A DNA stretch of 44,176 nt, taken from JAZDHV01 sp043810355 (GTDB taxonomy: Archaea; Nanobdellota; Nanobdellia; Woesearchaeales; JAGVYU01). Each line of letters begins with the position of its first letter. Positions within the stretch are counted from its first letter, which is position 1. This document shows, piece after piece, positions 16,985-25,945 of this stretch. The DNA lies in NCBI GenBank assembly GCA_043810355.1, contig JBDROB010000034.1, positions 1 through 44,176 on the forward strand. Direction: 5' to 3'. A program made the translations under genes and the position numbers. A model generated the notes under the pieces. It searched no databases and was not told where the DNA came from. It saw only the letters and a program-made list of their open reading frames with translations.

Positions 16985-18757
16985 ATGCAATATAAAAAGA
17001 TTGTTGATCTGTATATTCAGCTTGATTCCACTACTAAAAGACTTGGAAAAACTTATTACATATCAGAATTCCTCAAGCATATTCCAACTGATGAGATAAA
17101 GATTGTTGCACTTCTTCTCCAAGGAAAACTTTATCCAGCATGGGATAAGAGAGATATTGGAGTTGCTGCCCGTATTGTTTTAAAAGCAATCAGTGTTTCA
17201 TCTGGAATCTCTACTGAAAAAGTTGAGAGAGAATGGAAAAAGACTGGTGATTTAGGCGATTGTGCCCATAATCTCATTGGTATAAAAAAACAGACAACAC
17301 TAGTCAGCCATGATCTTAGTGTTGATAAAGTTTTTAATAATCTTAGAAAATTGGCTGAACTTGAAGGTCAAGGCACTGTTGACAAGAAGGTTCACTTGAT
17401 TGCAGAACTTCTCACAAGCTCATCTCCAGATGAGGCAAAATACATAATTAGGACAATTCTGGATGAACTTAGGATTGGTGTCGGAGAAGGGGCTTTCCGG
17501 GATGCGATAGTATGGGCTTTTTTTGGAGACAAATTCAATTTAGTCTACAACAATAAAGATATCCTTGATGTTGTTGATGACCAAGATAGGGAAAGATTCA
17601 ATTTTTATTCTAAGAATGTTCAGCACATGATTGACATAATTAATGATTACAGTGAGGTTATGTATGAGATTAAGAAAAAGGGTGAGAAGGCTTTTGGAGA
17701 AACATCTCTTGAAGTAGGAAAGCCTATTAAGGTCATGCTTGCGCAAAAGGCAGAAGATATTGACGACGCTTTTGAAAGGGTTGGAAAGCCTGCATTGTTT
17801 GAATACAAGTATGATGGATTTAGGATGCAGATCCATCGGAATGGGGATCACATAAAACTTTTTACACGAAGATTGGAGGATGTGACAGAACAATTCCCTG
17901 ATGTAGTGAAACTTATTAAAGAGAATACTAATTCAAATAATTTCATTCTTGATTCTGAAGTCATTGGGATTGACCCAAAGACAAAGAAATGGCTGCCTTT
18001 TCAGAGCATCAGCCAGAGGATAAGAAGGAAGTATGATATCAATGAGATAATCAAAAAGATCCCAGTCATGGTGAATGTTTTTGACGCTGTCCAGATCAAT
18101 GGAAAGCAAATTCTTAAGAAACCAATCAAAGAGAGGAAAGAGCTCATAAAATCAATTATCAAGGAAAAGAAAGAGAAGATTGAGATTGCAAAAGGTATAA
18201 TTACTGAGTCAAAGAAAGAGGCAGAAAGATTTTATCAAGAGGCTCTTGCAAAAGGTAATGAAGGTTTGATGGCAAAGAGCCTTGATTCTGAATACAAGCC
18301 AGGATCAAGGGTCGGATTTATGGTCAAGATCAAGCCTGTCATGGAAAATCTCGACCTTGTCATTACAGGCGCGCAATGGGGAGAAGGAAAAAGGTCAAAA
18401 TGGTTGAGTTCATTTACAATCGCCTGCAAAGATGGAGAAGAATACAGTGAGATTGGTAAGGTCGGCACTGGCATAAGAGAGCTCGAGAGTGATGAAAGCG
18501 ACAAGGTTACATTCATGCATCTCACCAAACTATTGAAACCATTGATTATTTCAGAGAAAGGAAAAGAAATCAAAGTCAAGCCGTCCATCGTGATTGAAAT
18601 ATCATACAATGAAATACAGAAATCACCGACTTATTCTTCAGGATTTGCATTAAGGTTTCCTCGACTTGTCAGATTAAGAGAGGACAGAAAAGCTTCTGAT
18701 ATAGATAATTTATCAAGAATCAAAGATTTCTATCATAAACAGGTCAATATCAATTGA
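16985..18757 (+). CDS. lig: ATP-dependent DNA ligase
   Basis: The 590-residue protein is a standard archaeal replicative and repair ligase. An N-terminal helical DNA-binding domain covers about residues 1-215. The nucleotidyltransferase motif I is YKYDGFRMQIHR with Lys275 as the AMP-accepting residue. Other motifs visible are FTRRLEDVTEQFPDV, FILDSEVIG, GNEGLMAKSLDSEYKPG and VKIKPV. The C-terminal OB-fold follows. Length matches the archaeal family. A hairpin with a T-rich tail lies 50 nt after the stop. Confidence 0.97.
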   Translation: MQYKKIVDLYIQLDSTTKRLGKTYYISEFLKHIPTDEIKIVALLLQGKLYPAWDKRDIGVAARIVLKAISVSSGISTEKVEREWKKTGDLGDCAHNLIGIKKQTTLVSHDLSVDKVFNNLRKLAELEGQGTVDKKVHLIAELLTSSSPDEAKYIIRTILDELRIGVGEGAFRDAIVWAFFGDKFNLVYNNKDILDVVDDQDRERFNFYSKNVQHMIDIINDYSEVMYEIKKKGEKAFGETSLEVGKPIKVMLAQKAEDIDDAFERVGKPALFEYKYDGFRMQIHRNGDHIKLFTRRLEDVTEQFPDVVKLIKENTNSNNFILDSEVIGIDPKTKKWLPFQSISQRIRRKYDINEIIKKIPVMVNVFDAVQINGKQILKKPIKERKELIKSIIKEKKEKIEIAKGIITESKKEAERFYQEALAKGNEGLMAKSLDSEYKPGSRVGFMVKIKPVMENLDLVITGAQWGEGKRSKWLSSFTIACKDGEEYSEIGKVGTGIRELESDESDKVTFMHLTKLLKPLIISEKGKEIKVKPSIVIEISYNEIQKSPTYSSGFALRFPRLVRLREDRKASDIDNLSRIKDFYHKQVNIN

Positions 18758-18807
18758 TTTAGAAAGTGAAAAAAAAGAGAAGAAAAAATAAGAATGATTT
18801 AAAATCA

Positions 18808-18840
18808 ATAAGTCATAGACTTATCTCTTTTTCTTTCCTT
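18808..18840. terminator. Hairpin plus T-rich tail after the ligase gene
   Basis: ATAAGTC/GACTTAT forms a perfect 7-bp stem with a 3-nt loop (18808-18824), followed on the plus strand by a T-rich stretch with few C. It suits termination of the ligase transcript. The 3' arm overlaps the stop codon of the minus-strand Lys-rich gene, so the hairpin may serve both strands. Confidence 0.6.
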
Positions 18841-18907
18841 TTTTCTTTGTAGCTTTTTTAGCAGATTTTCTCTTTGCTGTTTTACGTTTAGCTTTCTTTT
18901 TTGCCAA
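18821..18907 (-). CDS. 28-residue Lys/Ala-rich basic protein
   Basis: A short frame starts at a TTG (18905-18907) preceded by GAGGTGAT with ideal spacing and ends at TAA (18821-18823). The product begins MAKKKAKRKTAKRKSAKK and ends KKGKKKR: 19 of 28 residues are Lys or Arg and the rest mostly Ala, Ser and Thr. This is the composition of histone-H1/HC1-like tails that bind DNA or RNA. A TATA box (minus strand of about 18941-18951) fits a short leader. A codon-neutral random origin is unlikely given the good ribosome site and a clean start-to-stop run, but function is inference. Confidence 0.7.
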   Translation of the reverse strand: MAKKKAKRKTAKRKSAKKATKKKGKKKR

Positions 18908-18980
18908 AGGTATCACCTCAATTTTTTTTTAGATTTAAATCTTTATAAATGTTTTGATTTTATGAAAATTCTCTGATCTA

Positions 18981-19060
18981 CCGTCGAGTAAGAACCAAAA
19001 GAAATATTAATGAACAAATATTTATTTATTGATTATATGATTACATAATTTTCTCGACGG
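18981..19060. other. Spaced 8-bp inverted repeat in gene-free DNA
   Basis: CCGTCGAG (18981-18988) and CTCGACGG (19053-19060) are perfect complements 64 nt apart. They are GC-rich islands in a stretch that is otherwise almost all A and T, which makes chance less likely. It could be a structured RNA base or a recognition site. No gene was found between 18908 and 19243. Confidence 0.45.
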
Positions 19061-19243
19061 AAAAGATATGAATAAAAATTTGATAAAAATTATAATTTTT
19101 TAAAAATTTCCTTAAAAAATCATAAAATGAAAAATAAAATTAGTTAAATTCAATAAATAATAAAGCTAAAAATCAAGATTAATAAGAAACAAGAAACAAA
19201 TTTAATAAAAAATGATTAAATCATTTGCATTTATTATGATTTA

Positions 19244-19498
19244 TCAGCAGAGATTGTTGTGATAGCTGTTGACATCACATTTCTTTCCGCTCTTTAGGAT
19301 GCATTTGACTGTGTCTGATCCTTCATCATCCTGGACATATTCAAGAGTATTTCCATTGACGACACAGTTTTCTTCAGCCGGACGGGAAAGTGAAATCCAA
19401 TATGTATAGTCATCAACACATTCATAAACATCATAGCTTGAACATCCAGCAAACAATAATACTGATAGGGCTAAAAATATCAAAACCATCTTTTTCAT
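19244..19498 (-). CDS. Small Cys-rich lipoprotein (unknown)
   Basis: The ATG at 19498 is preferred over an upstream TTG at 19513 because GGTGGTGAT lies just before it. The 84-residue product has a lipoprotein signal peptide with lipobox FAGC (Cys19). The mature part has six further Cys residues (YECVDD, ENCVVN, VKCILKSGKKCD, NNLC is terminal), giving likely disulfides outside the cell. No family was recognised. It has no close operon partner. Confidence 0.7.
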   Translation of the reverse strand: MKKMVLIFLALSVLLFAGCSSYDVYECVDDYTYWISLSRPAEENCVVNGNTLEYVQDDEGSDTVKCILKSGKKCDVNSYHNNLC

Positions 19499-19625
19499 TT
19501 TATCACCACCCAACTTTTAAACTCAATTTTGTAGTTACCGTATAGAAATACTTTCTTATTTTTAAGCATTATTGTGAAGAAAAAGAACTAAACAATAATA
19601 ATAGTAATGATAAAATAATATAAAA

Positions 19626-19745
19626 CGCCCGTGCGAGGAGTTGAACCCCGGCCTCAACCTTATTGCCTTACCAATTAAAGACCGCAAGGTTGCGTTCTTT
19701 TCAGCCTGTAACTCAGTTAGCAGGTATCCATTATACTACACGGGC
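19626..19745 (-). tRNA. tRNA-Arg(GCG) with two insertions
   Basis: Acceptor arms GCCCGTG and CACGGGC pair perfectly, with discriminator G at 19626. The D arm is GTATAATGGATAC, the T arm CGGGG-TTCAACT-CCTCG. Anticodon stem CAACC/GGTTG carries loop TTGCGGA after removal of a 21-nt intron (19661-19681) at the standard 37/38 site; helix TTGC/GCAA with 3-nt bulges GGT and TAA is a textbook BHB motif. Anticodon GCG reads Arg CGU/CGC. A second insertion of about 30 nt (19693-19723, including base 26) lies between D arm and anticodon arm and forms its own hairpin CCTG/CAGG with TAAC/GTTA; no clean BHB is seen for it. CCA is not encoded. Confidence 0.82.
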
Positions 19746-19769
19746 TTAATAAGATGAAAAAAGTCTAGA

Positions 19770-20831
19770 TTATAGTTCCAACTCATTTAGTCTGTCTTTG
19801 AACTTGTCTTTGTTTTGGATCAATTTATATTTAATCTTGTTTTTCCTTGTTATCAATTTCTTTTTGATATTATCTTTTCTTCTTTTAACATTATATGTAA
19901 GATTATTTTTCCTTTCAATTACATTTTCCTTGATATTATCTTTCTTTTCCTTGATCTTATTCTTGATCTTGTCATACTTGTCCTTGTGCTTGTCAATTTT
20001 ATTTCCTTTGATGAATTTCAATTGTTTCTTGAAATAAAAATATGGAGAAGGGCTATTGGTGCTCTTGAACCTTAGAGGTAATGAAGCAAACCTGCTCATA
20101 AGGGTGGATTGGGTTCCAATCACAAAATTCTTTTTTTTCAAAAGGTTTCCTAGAAATTTTTCTTCATTCAAAATATCTCGAGAATAACTAACAACACTTC
20201 CCAATTCATGTCTTATATGGGCATCAGATCCTCCTGTAAAGCATTTATCACTTTTCATTGCAAAGTTAATTGCTTTTTTATTCATTGGAAGAGTTGAACT
20301 TCCACATATAACCTCGATTGCTTCAATCTTCCTTAATACTTTCTCACTTAGATTGTTAAGATTATGTTTCATCAGTCCTGTCCATGATATTGCAAAAGGA
20401 TGTGCTGCACTTATTATGCAATTATAATATTTTGAGTCCTCAATCAATTCTTCTGCTCCTTTTGAGAGAAAAGTATAAGGCCTATTTTCATTTCTGGACT
20501 TCAAAATATATTTGTTAAAATATTCTTCAAGCTCTTTTGCATTATAAAAATATATTAGAAGATGGACCCCTTCAGCTGTTGTCATCTCCATCCCTGGAAT
20601 CACAGGAACACCATAATTGTTCTTATAGGCTTTTACAGCTCCTCTTATGTCGTTATGGTCTGTGAGGCTGATTCCAATACCTTTCTTTCTTGCAGCTGCC
20701 AGGACCTGCTCGACAGTCCTATGGCCATCTGAATAGCTTGTATGCACATGCATATCATATATAGTATAATTTCTTGTCCTCAATAAAAACAGATCTGGTC
20801 TTTTGAATGATACTCTCGCCTCTTTAATCAT
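19770..20831 (-). CDS. PHP-domain metal-dependent phosphoesterase
   Basis: The 353-residue protein has the PHP metal-site motifs: YDMHVHTSYSDGH near residue 27, SLTDHNDI near 55, GMEMTTAEG near 80, AAHPFAISW near 143 and GGSDAHIRHELG near 200. Stand-alone PHP proteins hydrolyse phosphoesters such as small nucleotides or histidinol phosphate; the substrate here is unknown. The last 100 residues are an unusual Lys/Asn/Ile-rich tail built from imperfect repeats like KIKNKIKEKKDNIKEN, predicted to be a long basic helix that could bind nucleic acid or membrane. It lies downstream of purA but 100 nt apart. Confidence 0.88.
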   Translation of the reverse strand: MIKEARVSFKRPDLFLLRTRNYTIYDMHVHTSYSDGHRTVEQVLAAARKKGIGISLTDHNDIRGAVKAYKNNYGVPVIPGMEMTTAEGVHLLIYFYNAKELEEYFNKYILKSRNENRPYTFLSKGAEELIEDSKYYNCIISAAHPFAISWTGLMKHNLNNLSEKVLRKIEAIEVICGSSTLPMNKKAINFAMKSDKCFTGGSDAHIRHELGSVVSYSRDILNEEKFLGNLLKKKNFVIGTQSTLMSRFASLPLRFKSTNSPSPYFYFKKQLKFIKGNKIDKHKDKYDKIKNKIKEKKDNIKENVIERKNNLTYNVKRRKDNIKKKLITRKNKIKYKLIQNKDKFKDRLNELEL

Positions 20832-20935
20832 ATTAAAAAGTTATGAGATTGAGTATTTAAATATTATCAAAGAACAACAGATAGTATCAGCTTCTGATGT
20901 ATTCTGAAGAATTTCTACAGATACAGATAATGTAC

Positions 20936-22465
20936 TCATTGCCTCCCTGTGTACACTAATTCATCAGGTTCTGGACCGACTGAAATTGCTTCAATCCTTG
21001 CTCCAGTGCTTGATTCAAGTCTATCTGACAGCACAATTAAGTTTTCAGGCACATCACTAGATTTTCTCAATCCTCTTGTGGATTCTTTCCAGCCTTTCAA
21101 TGGACAATAGAATGGTTTACAGCAGGCAAGCACTCTCGCATCAGTCGGAAAATCCTTGATTATGTCTCCATCTTTAAGTGTTCTGCCATTATATGTCCTT
21201 TCAGGTCCGAAATAACCATATTCTGTGCAGACATTCACTTGATCTGCCTGATCGCAATCATCTATATGAGTGGCCAATATTGCATCTTTCTTCCTATTGA
21301 TAGATACCCTTATTGCATGCTTTAATGCCACTAAGTCAAGCCAGCCTGTTCTTCTTGGCCTTTTTGTAGTGGCTCCATAATTATTGCTTATGATCCTGTA
21401 CCCAATCCCTTTCATCAGCTCATCATCACCATTTATCATTGCAACCGGATCTGGATAAGTTTTCATTTCCAATTCTTTACTGTGTGAATGATCATCACAA
21501 TATTCTCTTGACCTTTCTCCTCCAAACTCAGTTGGAAATGGTCCACTACCAACTCTATTCATCACTGGCATCCTGAATATTCCATACGATTTATCAATGC
21601 TTCCTGCAGGAATCCCTGCTCCGCAAGCCAGCCATCCCGGATCCATTGAAGATGAAGTGACATCTGGATATGATCCATGCACAAAAGACAGCAGCATCCC
21701 CTGGCCTGCTTCTAATACAATTCTTTGTCCTTCAGTATAGGCTTGATCAAGTATTAATCTAGTATCCCTAATATTTTCACTAAACACAAATGCAGCACTC
21801 ATATATCTGTCAATGATTGCATCAAGATCAAAGAAATCAGTCTCAGAATAAAATATTCCATCTGACATCCTTTTCCCATGCATTATCTTGTGAAACTCAG
21901 CCTTTACATCATCATCAGCCATATAAGGCTCAATAAAATGCCTTTTTACAAAACCAAGATTTCTCCTCATGTTTTCAGCAAAAAAATCTTTATTGACAAG
22001 ATCATTCATCCTGACTGCATACCTTTCTACATATGATCCATACGTTGGCCCGATTCCTCTTCCTGTTGTTCCAATCTTGTCCTTGCCCAATAAGAATTCC
22101 ATCATATGATCCAAAAAAATCCTGTCTGGTGTAACTACAGCTGCATCTCCGCTTACATACAGCTGATCCCAAGGTATATTTCTTTTTTTCAATTCTTCAA
22201 GCTCACTGACCAAGCTTAATGGATCAACCACAACTCCTGGGCCTATCACTCCAGGCTTTCCAGAAAAAACCCCAGTCGGAACCAGGTGTGCAATCATATC
22301 CCTAAAAGAATGGCCTGCATTATTGCCTCCATTGGCTCTTACAAAAAGATCAAATTCATCTACAAGAAGGTCTACATATCTGCCTTTTCCTTCATCCCCC
22401 CATTGTAGGCCGAAAAAAGCAACAACTTGATAATCCCTGCCTAATTGTTCTGCTGGTGTTAACAT
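20936..22465 (-). CDS. purA: Adenylosuccinate synthetase
   Basis: The enzyme joins IMP and aspartate using GTP, the first step to AMP. The P-loop is WGDEGKGRYVD (about residues 21-31), followed by NGGNNAGHS, GTTGRGIGPTYG near 135 and the arginine-rich loop NNYGATTKRPRRTGW near 365. At 509 residues it is longer than typical forms (about 340 in many archaea, 430 in bacteria), with inserted segments around the IMP site. The neighbouring upstream gene is IMP dehydrogenase-like, so both branches from IMP are encoded side by side on one strand, 97 nt apart. Confidence 0.93.
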   Translation of the reverse strand: MLTPAEQLGRDYQVVAFFGLQWGDEGKGRYVDLLVDEFDLFVRANGGNNAGHSFRDMIAHLVPTGVFSGKPGVIGPGVVVDPLSLVSELEELKKRNIPWDQLYVSGDAAVVTPDRIFLDHMMEFLLGKDKIGTTGRGIGPTYGSYVERYAVRMNDLVNKDFFAENMRRNLGFVKRHFIEPYMADDDVKAEFHKIMHGKRMSDGIFYSETDFFDLDAIIDRYMSAAFVFSENIRDTRLILDQAYTEGQRIVLEAGQGMLLSFVHGSYPDVTSSSMDPGWLACGAGIPAGSIDKSYGIFRMPVMNRVGSGPFPTEFGGERSREYCDDHSHSKELEMKTYPDPVAMINGDDELMKGIGYRIISNNYGATTKRPRRTGWLDLVALKHAIRVSINRKKDAILATHIDDCDQADQVNVCTEYGYFGPERTYNGRTLKDGDIIKDFPTDARVLACCKPFYCPLKGWKESTRGLRKSSDVPENLIVLSDRLESSTGARIEAISVGPEPDELVYTGRQ

Positions 22466-22562
22466 TTTTATGACCTAAAATTGATTTTTGATTCAAATAT
22501 GTTTAAATTCATTGAGATATGACAAAGAATTAGTAATATAAAAAGATTTTGTATTTAAAGAA

Positions 22563-24122
22563 TCAGTTTTCATATTGCTCTAGGTCATGAGGAAACATTT
22601 TTCTTAATGTCTCTACTGAAGCTTTTTCCAGTACAGCAACTTCTCTTAATGTGGCTAGATCAACAGCTCCTGCATTGGATATATTCTGCTTTAAATAAAG
22701 TGCATCATTCTCAACATTTGGCCTCAATCTTCCTGCGTAAGCTTTATGCCCATATACACCTTCTTCAGTCACGCTTCCTAAATCTGCATGCCCATATCTT
22801 TCAAGGACCATTCTTACCTGATCCTTGTCAACTGTATCAGTGTCATTATGGCCTATATCATCAAATATTCTCATTCCAAACTGCCCTACAATCCTTGCAA
22901 GGGCATGGCCTTCTCCCCAATATTCAGAGAATCTCATCTCTCCTTCATTGGTTGTAACTGTCTTTCCATCTCCAGCAAATTTTCTTCCTGCAGATTCATA
23001 GAATCTTACATGATATCCGCCTTGCATGATGAGGTCAGCAAAACATAATGACACAGTCATTTCATTTATATGCTCAATCCCTCCATCAAGGACTAATTGG
23101 ACATATCTGTGTGAACTGTCATTTTTAAAAAAATCATCTCTGGCTCTTGCCAAATCCATTGCAACAGTCATCTGTCCTCTGCCCATGCCTCTCAAGCTTC
23201 CTGTCTTGCATGCTCCGCCAGGGCCCATCCCTCCCATGATATAATCTGCACCCTCGCTAGCAAACCTATGGAAAAACTCTCCGCTGACAAGATTTCCGAC
23301 TCCAAAAGGTTTCTCAGGGCATATCCTCTTTGCACCTTTAAGAAATTCAATCGCATCATCATAGCAGATATTTGAAGAGTCAGTCATCAATGTATCGACT
23401 TTATCCATCCAGAATCTTACTTCATCTTCCCAATTAGCCCCAGTTGTAACTGCCATCCCTATAAAATTTGTGTCAAATTTCTGCTTGAATGCTATCTCTA
23501 AAAGGACTTGCTCTTCTCCATCATTCACAATTGGTATAAATCTGGCACCATCCCTAAATAATCCTCTAACATTTGAATCAGATTTATTATCACCAGTCAA
23601 ATAAGGGATTCCATCAGGGCTATCATCTGACTTGAGAGGTTTCATGACATCACTTATCATTGCGTTTGGATGAGGTCTTGAGCCTCCATTTTGCTCATGG
23701 ACATAGAAGCCTTTTACATGCCTGAATTCATCAACTATAGGAATTACAGAATATCCTGTTCTTTTTGCCAGTCCAATGACATCATAAGCTCTGCTTTCAA
23801 TGCTGGCTGTCACTGGCTTTTGAATGTATTCAACCTCTCCTTTTCTTAATCTTGCATTATTATTTGCTTGGACAATTGCTTCTTTTTCTTCTCTTGGAAG
23901 CCCTCTAGGAACACAAGTCAGGATTCCGCACCTTCCAGCTGCAACAGCCATTTTTGGCCCGACAACAGACTGCATCCTTGCTGTCATCATAGGGTATTGG
24001 AGAGTGATATGATCTCCTAATTTTGCTTCTAGACTAACTTTGTCAGCTTTGCATTGAATCCATCCAGGCTGTGATAAGTAAGCTCTGATATCTTCTGATC
24101 TTTCATCACTTATCCTTACCAT
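22563..24122 (-). CDS. IMP dehydrogenase-like protein (divergent)
   Basis: The 519-residue TIM-barrel protein follows the IMP dehydrogenase plan: N-terminal barrel start (QYPMMTARMQSVVG), an inserted CBS-like regulatory region at about residues 100-210, then DSSNICYDDAIEFLKG and the catalytic loop GGMGPGGACKTGSL with Cys305. LDGGIEHINEMTVSL is the phosphate-binding part. Sequence around the active loop differs from the common GPGSICTTR, so a GMP reductase or a specialised paralogue is possible. Position next to purA supports the guanine branch. GGTGGGG just before the ATG may act as ribosome site. Confidence 0.8.
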   Translation of the reverse strand: MVRISDERSEDIRAYLSQPGWIQCKADKVSLEAKLGDHITLQYPMMTARMQSVVGPKMAVAAGRCGILTCVPRGLPREEKEAIVQANNNARLRKGEVEYIQKPVTASIESRAYDVIGLAKRTGYSVIPIVDEFRHVKGFYVHEQNGGSRPHPNAMISDVMKPLKSDDSPDGIPYLTGDNKSDSNVRGLFRDGARFIPIVNDGEEQVLLEIAFKQKFDTNFIGMAVTTGANWEDEVRFWMDKVDTLMTDSSNICYDDAIEFLKGAKRICPEKPFGVGNLVSGEFFHRFASEGADYIMGGMGPGGACKTGSLRGMGRGQMTVAMDLARARDDFFKNDSSHRYVQLVLDGGIEHINEMTVSLCFADLIMQGGYHVRFYESAGRKFAGDGKTVTTNEGEMRFSEYWGEGHALARIVGQFGMRIFDDIGHNDTDTVDKDQVRMVLERYGHADLGSVTEEGVYGHKAYAGRLRPNVENDALYLKQNISNAGAVDLATLREVAVLEKASVETLRKMFPHDLEQYEN

Positions 24123-24281
24123 TTCCCCACCAGATTCTTAGCTAAGCATTTATTTCTACTTATCACTGTATTTATCACTAAATTATCTTTTTTAGAAATA
24201 ATATTTCTAGTATCAACCATACATCAGAAAATGCAATATCATTTAAAAACATTTCTCTTTTTAATGACCTATTAGGAGCTT

Positions 24282-25898
24282 TTAGTAATCTTTCAATGTT
24301 GAGCTTGCCTTTTCCTTATCAACAACCGGAATATTTTCACCCACTTGCTCTTTCACATCCTTTGCAATCTTTTTGCCAAGAATCAGCTGTAATTTCTTCA
24401 CATCAGCAGTTCTGACACTTTTGATATCAACAATCTTATTATTAAACATCTTTCTTGCCCTTACTCTTCCTATATTTTTTAGCCTTAACAAGGGAAGCAA
24501 TTCCTCTTTTACTCCATATCTAAGCCTTAATTTCACTTTCATGATATCTTTGATCAATTTCTGGAACTGCATGATCCTCGCCAATTCTTCTGTTGTATAC
24601 AAAAGCCAATTGGCAATATCCAGTTTTGTCCTTGTCTCTCCTGGCCTGACATTATAAGTCTCAAGCAGGATCTCTTCTGATTTTTCATCAGCCCAATCAT
24701 TGAAGAATAATGCTGTCTTGATTGATTTAAGATAGTCATCATATTCTGGATCATACATTGAGGGCTCTTGATCCAATATCTGGTCTTGGTAAAATACCAG
24801 TTTTTCTTCAACATCTTCAATTTCAGATGCTTTTACATTCAACAATGGCCTCATCTCTAATGTGTGTGATATCATCTGCATAAAAGAGAATGGCTTGATG
24901 TTCCTGCCTGTGTGCTTCCTGAGGCATTCCATCATATAGTTGGCAGTATAAGGGTCAATATATAGCTCTGAAACCCTTTTTCCTAATGTTGTTGCTGAAT
25001 AAGACTCTTTATCAAGCTCATCTGCATCAACAAAATACTTGTCAGCAGAATCTTTCCTGATGAATTCCCATTCCTCAAGCAGGTCCAGCATCTTGTTTAT
25101 GATAATTTCAATCCTGTCCATGTCCTGGAACTGATATGCCCAGAATGTCTTTTCAAAAAAACCCATTATCTGCTCTTTTGACTCAACAAATCTTGATGCA
25201 ATCAATGAAAGAAGATAAGTCCTTAGAACTGGCTCAACTGCAAGCTTTGAATAAATATCTTCTGGCTCTCCATAGATATATTTTTCAGTCAATTTTTCAG
25301 CATCTGGTTCAGAATTAGCGACAATGATTGATTCTCCAAACTTGTCATATTTTGGTCTTCCTGCCCTTCCAGCCATCTGCAGGTATTCAAGAACCGGAAT
25401 ATAGCTTAATCCTCTGTATCCATATCTTTTCACATCCCTTATGATTGTCCTGAATGCAGGAAGGTCTAACCCAGCAGCCAATGTGGGGGTGCAGCAGATG
25501 ATCTTGACAATTCCTTTCTTGAAATTCTCCTCGATTATTTCCTTTTGCTTGCTTGTCAAGCCTGCATGATGGAACGCAATCCCTTTCTCAAGGCAATATG
25601 ATAATCTTTTGCATTGGTGTGTTGGTGATGCAAGTGATCCAAATGCCTTATTAGCTATCTCCTTATGACAAGCTTGGAATCCTTTTATCTTCTTTGCAAT
25701 CTCTTCTGCTGTCTTTTCAGCAGACCTTTTTGTGTTCACAAACACCAATGCCTGCTTTTTTCTGTTTATTGTGTCAAATGCAAGATTGAGAACTGCTGCA
25801 TCATAAACAATTTTGATTTTCTCAATTTCAGCCATTATCAGTGGTAAGGAATCATTTTTTTTAAGGTTTTGCTTTTTAGCTGATTTGCTTGATGACAT
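24282..25898 (-). CDS. Hel308/Ski2-like helicase lacking the first RecA domain
   Basis: The 538-residue product starts directly with a short basic leader and then the second RecA domain: ALVFVNTKRSAEKTAEEI, FHHAGLTSKQKEII, CCTPTLAAGLDLPA and the arginine-finger motif QMAGRAGRP. The winged-helix, ratchet and helix-hairpin-helix parts (LLRLKNIGRVRARKMF) of Hel308 follow. The ATP-binding P-loop and DExH box of the first RecA domain (normally some 200 residues) are missing, and the upstream DNA holds a divergent gene, so this is not a local frameshift. The N-terminal half may be encoded elsewhere as a split gene, as known for several proteins in Nanoarchaeum; otherwise the protein has no ATPase activity. 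Confidence 0.88.
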   Translation of the reverse strand: MSSSKSAKKQNLKKNDSLPLIMAEIEKIKIVYDAAVLNLAFDTINRKKQALVFVNTKRSAEKTAEEIAKKIKGFQACHKEIANKAFGSLASPTHQCKRLSYCLEKGIAFHHAGLTSKQKEIIEENFKKGIVKIICCTPTLAAGLDLPAFRTIIRDVKRYGYRGLSYIPVLEYLQMAGRAGRPKYDKFGESIIVANSEPDAEKLTEKYIYGEPEDIYSKLAVEPVLRTYLLSLIASRFVESKEQIMGFFEKTFWAYQFQDMDRIEIIINKMLDLLEEWEFIRKDSADKYFVDADELDKESYSATTLGKRVSELYIDPYTANYMMECLRKHTGRNIKPFSFMQMISHTLEMRPLLNVKASEIEDVEEKLVFYQDQILDQEPSMYDPEYDDYLKSIKTALFFNDWADEKSEEILLETYNVRPGETRTKLDIANWLLYTTEELARIMQFQKLIKDIMKVKLRLRYGVKEELLPLLRLKNIGRVRARKMFNNKIVDIKSVRTADVKKLQLILGKKIAKDVKEQVGENIPVVDKEKASSTLKDY

Positions 25899-25913
25899 CT
25901 TGGAAAAAAGGAG

Positions 25914-25925
25914 TATTTATAAATA
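25914..25925. promoter_or_regulatory. Shared TATA region of helicase and CEO-synthase-like genes
   Basis: The near-symmetrical TATTTATAAATA lies 26 nt before the ATG at 25946 on the plus strand and about 21 nt before the helicase ATG on the minus strand. One box may drive both genes. Confidence 0.5.
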
Positions 25926-25945
25926 ATTTTGATATCCTGCGTGAG

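Noticed and set aside
19690..19745. A plus-strand tRNA suggested by AACTCAGTTAGCAGG
   Set aside because: This is the complement of the insertion in the minus-strand tRNA-Arg; no matching acceptor, anticodon or T arm exists on the plus strand.
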